23,297 nucleotides of DNA from RGIG1681 sp045648025 (GTDB lineage: Bacteria > Bacillota > Clostridia > Christensenellales > UBA1242), in assembly GCA_045648025.1 (NCBI GenBank), contig JAZRNH010000056.1, positions 1 to 23,297 on the forward strand, in the 5' to 3' direction. Under the pieces are notes generated by a model. The model saw only the letters and a program-made list of their open reading frames with translations. It was not told where the DNA came from and made no database searches. The translations under genes and the position numbers were made by a program. Positions 20,432 through 23,297 of the stretch are shown here, in pieces; the first letter of the stretch is position 1; each line of letters begins with the position of its first letter.

Positions 20432-23297
20432 ATGAGAAGAATTAAAAATTCAGTAAAGGCAATTATTATTTCAATTTGTTTGGTTGCAGTTCTCGCGGGT
20501 TCTATTGTGGGTGTTGTTTTAGCAACCAGAAATAAAAAAGGTGATCCAACAGGCCCATCAAATCCAGTTGGTCCAATAACTCCTTTGGTGACTTATGAAC
20601 TCACAGAAGAGCAAAAGAAAATGGTTGAGTCTATAAACAAGTCAGCCACAACTTCAGTTGAAATTGCTCCTGAATATGATTATTCAAAGTATTATTTTGA
20701 AAATGGAACTAAAGTTGATTTTGAAAAAATTATTGGATTGTTTAAAAACTATTTTACATATAATGTTGATAACAACACAGTAATTTATTACAGAGTTTCA
20801 GAATCTGACGGAAAAGTTTATTTCAGAAGTTTGTATGATTATTTAGCAAATGGCAAAACTATTGATTATAAAAATGTTTTTGAAGTTTATAATAATTTTG
20901 CTTATTGCTTCTATTCATATACAGATGGTTCTGAATATGTTTCAAAAAGACTTGTTGTTGATTTATCTGATATTGCAAATATTAAAGTTTGTAAAGAGAT
21001 TGAATTTAGAACTGAAAATCTTAATGATTTGAACAAATATATCTCATTTAACACAACAATTTATCTCAAAGATGGTTATTTTGCAAATCGTGAAACTGAT
21101 TTAATAAACGAAAATTATACAGATATTCAAATTTTTGATTATTCTGGCAACAAACTTTTAGAAGTTAATGATATAACAGAATTAGAAACTAGAGTTTTTG
21201 AAGATGGTAAATATTATTTTGTAGCAAATGGCAAAGCTTACTTTGGTGGTTTTATTAACAACAAGTTATATACTTATGAATTTGTTGAAAATGGAACTTC
21301 TGCATATCACTATTCAATGTCAAACAAATTTGTGTTTATTGAAAAGGAAGATATTGCTGTTCAAGGTGATCCTCAATCAATCGACCACAAAAAATATTCA
21401 TATTCAATTCTTGATTTAACAACCTCAGAAATCAAAGATATTGAACTTGAAGGTGGATACCTTAAAGCTACATTTGTTGAGTCTAAGGCAGAAGATTATT
21501 ATTATATCTTTATGCAAAAACCAAATACAAATAATACAAATGTTTTAGAAACTGGTTTAATGGTTAATTATGATGCAAATCATTCAGTTGTTGTGATGTA
21601 TGAAACTGATTCTGCTGATGATACTATTGTTTATAATTCTGGTAGTAATATTTTAACCAAAAAGGCAATTTATTCTTCTCAAAATTCAATTGAGCTTGAA
21701 AAAATCAGAACATTTGGTGAAGGTGAATCTGTTGTTGATGGAGTTATTAATAATTCAACATTTGTTGTTGCAAGTATAAAAGACCAATATATCTATGATA
21801 TGAATGGTGAGAAAATCTTTGAACAAAGAATGGGATTGATTAAGCCATATAACAGTGGAATTTATTATGGTTTTGCTGATGGAAAAGTTTATTATCTTAA
21901 TGTTTTAACAAGAACTATTGATGAGGTTGAAGATTTCGTTTATGATGAAAACAAACATAATGTTAAATCAATTATGTATGGTGGTGGTTATTATTTAACT
22001 CAAAATCAAGATAATATATATAAATCATTGTTTGAATATTCAAACACAACCACTGCAAAATATGACAATGTTGTTAAATATGAAATGGTTATTAAAAAGA
22101 CCTCATACTTGCTTGTTACACTTTCTGATAATTCAACAGTTTCATTTGCATTGGATGCTGTTTTAACTGATAATGAAGATATTAATGAAGATGTATCTGG
22201 TGCTTCACCATATTATGGTTCTGATAGCGGTACAAATTGGTCGGCAGATGGAGATACTCTTGACCATTATTCTTATGGTGACTATGATGGCGACAGTGGA
22301 TATTATGTTTCATCTGGAACTATGGTTTGTGCGGGAAGTGCGGTTGTAGGTAATATTTTTGCAGATTCTAAGTGTGACTTTTCATTTAATTATGAAACAG
22401 ATGTAATTAGTACTTCTAACCACTCAAACTGTGAAACATGGAGTACAAGTTCATATGCATTTGCATACTCTGAAACACATGAATTGACAATTAGACTTAC
22501 TTTTTGGTATTGGGAATTGATTACTGGTGGATTTTATGACCATGTTGGTTCATTTACTGATAGAGGTGATGCCTCTGCTTCTGAATTATATTGTAGTGTA
22601 ACAGCTTATGCACTTACAAGTTCAACCTGTTATACTGAAGCTCATACAGCTGATGCTAGTTATTCTAATACATCAACTTCAAGTTCGGTTAAAAAGGGTG
22701 GCACTTTTAGTTTACCATCAAATCCTGGTTGTTATGGTGGAACTTGTGATGGATACACAGCTCTTTCTGAATCTGCTCCTGGAGCATTCTCAGCTAGTAT
22801 TTCATCAACAAGTGGAAATGTTTCTTTAAGTACTTCATATTTATATCAACATTCTTACAAAACTTCATATGTAACATATGCTCATTATGATGAACATTCT
22901 TACACAGTTCAATATGATGCTGGTCATGAAGATGCTTATTTTGTTATTGATGGAACAAATTCAGAATCTGCACCTAATCAAGTATTTGATTATACTGATT
23001 GTGTTGAAAGACCAGATGTTAGAAGACCTGGTTATCAACTTGCAGGTTGGGAAATCAGTAGATCAACAACTGCAATGGCTGATAGACCCGATGTCGCAAA
23101 CTCTCATGGTGACTTTTCTAAGTTAATTGGTGAGGATAATGCAACACTTGTGTTTAAAGCAACTTGGACAGGTAAGCCATATGATATAGAGTTCTATTTT
23201 GGATATTTACCTGATACTGGAAAGGTTTCTGAAGTTAATATTTTGGATGTTAACTTATTTGGTGCGACAACTGGAACATATACACCATCTGGTGGTG
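20432..23297 (+). CDS. Second large surface protein, paralogue of the giant protein (3' end beyond the window)
   Basis: An open frame from the ATG at 20432 to the window end: 955 codons without a stop. The start is supported by GAGGT six bases upstream and by alignment with the giant protein's N-terminus (shared KAIIIS-x-CLV-x-VLAGS-x-VG-x-VLA). After the hydrophobic segment and a Pro/Gly linker, residues about 50-590 repeat the same unassigned Tyr/Asn/Asp-rich beta module; for example 'GIYYGFADGKVYYLNVLTRTI' parallels 'GNYIIKDNLGKIFLLNLKTLEM'. Then comes a Ser/Gly/Cys-rich region (about 590-810), which also ends like its partner, and InlB-type units from about 810 (RRPGYQLAGWEISRS ... LVFKATWTG). 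BspA repeats may follow beyond the edge, but that is not visible. A secreted or membrane-anchored adhesin-like protein is inferred. Confidence 0.92.
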   Translation, partial: MRRIKNSVKAIIISICLVAVLAGSIVGVVLATRNKKGDPTGPSNPVGPITPLVTYELTEEQKKMVESINKSATTSVEIAPEYDYSKYYFENGTKVDFEKIIGLFKNYFTYNVDNNTVIYYRVSESDGKVYFRSLYDYLANGKTIDYKNVFEVYNNFAYCFYSYTDGSEYVSKRLVVDLSDIANIKVCKEIEFRTENLNDLNKYISFNTTIYLKDGYFANRETDLINENYTDIQIFDYSGNKLLEVNDITELETRVFEDGKYYFVANGKAYFGGFINNKLYTYEFVENGTSAYHYSMSNKFVFIEKEDIAVQGDPQSIDHKKYSYSILDLTTSEIKDIELEGGYLKATFVESKAEDYYYIFMQKPNTNNTNVLETGLMVNYDANHSVVVMYETDSADDTIVYNSGSNILTKKAIYSSQNSIELEKIRTFGEGESVVDGVINNSTFVVASIKDQYIYDMNGEKIFEQRMGLIKPYNSGIYYGFADGKVYYLNVLTRTIDEVEDFVYDENKHNVKSIMYGGGYYLTQNQDNIYKSLFEYSNTTTAKYDNVVKYEMVIKKTSYLLVTLSDNSTVSFALDAVLTDNEDINEDVSGASPYYGSDSGTNWSADGDTLDHYSYGDYDGDSGYYVSSGTMVCAGSAVVGNIFADSKCDFSFNYETDVISTSNHSNCETWSTSSYAFAYSETHELTIRLTFWYWELITGGFYDHVGSFTDRGDASASELYCSVTAYALTSSTCYTEAHTADASYSNTSTSSSVKKGGTFSLPSNPGCYGGTCDGYTALSESAPGAFSASISSTSGNVSLSTSYLYQHSYKTSYVTYAHYDEHSYTVQYDAGHEDAYFVIDGTNSESAPNQVFDYTDCVERPDVRRPGYQLAGWEISRSTTAMADRPDVANSHGDFSKLIGEDNATLVFKATWTGKPYDIEFYFGYLPDTGKVSEVNILDVNLFGATTGTYTPSGG

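Noticed and set aside
20850..23126. Several 60-80 residue + strand frames in 20850-23126
   Set aside because: All are out-of-frame shadows inside the uninterrupted frame that starts at 20432 and runs to the window end.

Overview
The window is AT-rich, with every gene on the + strand. It looks like a contig end from an uncultured low-GC Firmicute (Clostridia-like, probably gut-associated). The basis is the Gram-positive gene order dnaG-sigA-trmK-zinc ribbon, Firmicute-type Shine-Dalgarno sites, TTGACA/TATAAT promoters, TGA used as an ordinary stop (so not a code-4 Mollicute), and very large BspA/InlB-type surface proteins. The exact lineage is inference.

Layout: (1) Bases 1-76 are not genomic. 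They match the MGI/BGI DNBSEQ library adapter, including a 10-base index slot. Genuine sequence starts at 77, inside the 3' end of ppdK (pyruvate, phosphate dikinase), which ends at 970 and is followed by a terminator. (2) A strong sigma-A promoter drives a monocistronic lipoprotein (1169-3442) with one InlB-type repeat and BspA-type leucine-rich repeats. (3) A housekeeping operon, dnaG (3569-5416), rpoD/sigA (5413-6477), trmK (6474-7178) and a coiled-coil zinc-ribbon protein (7206-7904), is held together by two ATGA overlaps and closed by a terminator. (4) A surface-protein locus follows: a 3658-residue secreted or membrane-anchored protein (8020-18996), a YkvI-like multi-pass membrane protein (19106-20101), a 330-base intergenic region with a cluster of TTGTTAATAACT repeats, and a second large surface protein (20432 to the window end) whose 3' end lies outside the window.

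The two large surface proteins are paralogues. They share the N-terminal hydrophobic segment, a Pro/Gly linker, a roughly 550-residue beta-rich N-terminal module that I cannot assign to a named family, and InlB-type repeats. Their promoters are nearly identical: TTGTAW, 17 bases, extended -10 TGATATACTAATA. The complete one continues through about ten InlB-like repeats of an enlarged type, about 28 plus about 9 BspA-type leucine-rich repeats, and a C-terminal set of repeated beta-sandwich-like domains. No LPXTG, SLH or other cell-wall anchor is visible, so surface retention would have to rely on the N-terminal segment or non-covalent binding.

The most interesting material is this paired, apparently co-regulated surface-protein system and its repeat cluster. 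The most practically important observation is the adapter contamination at the left end.
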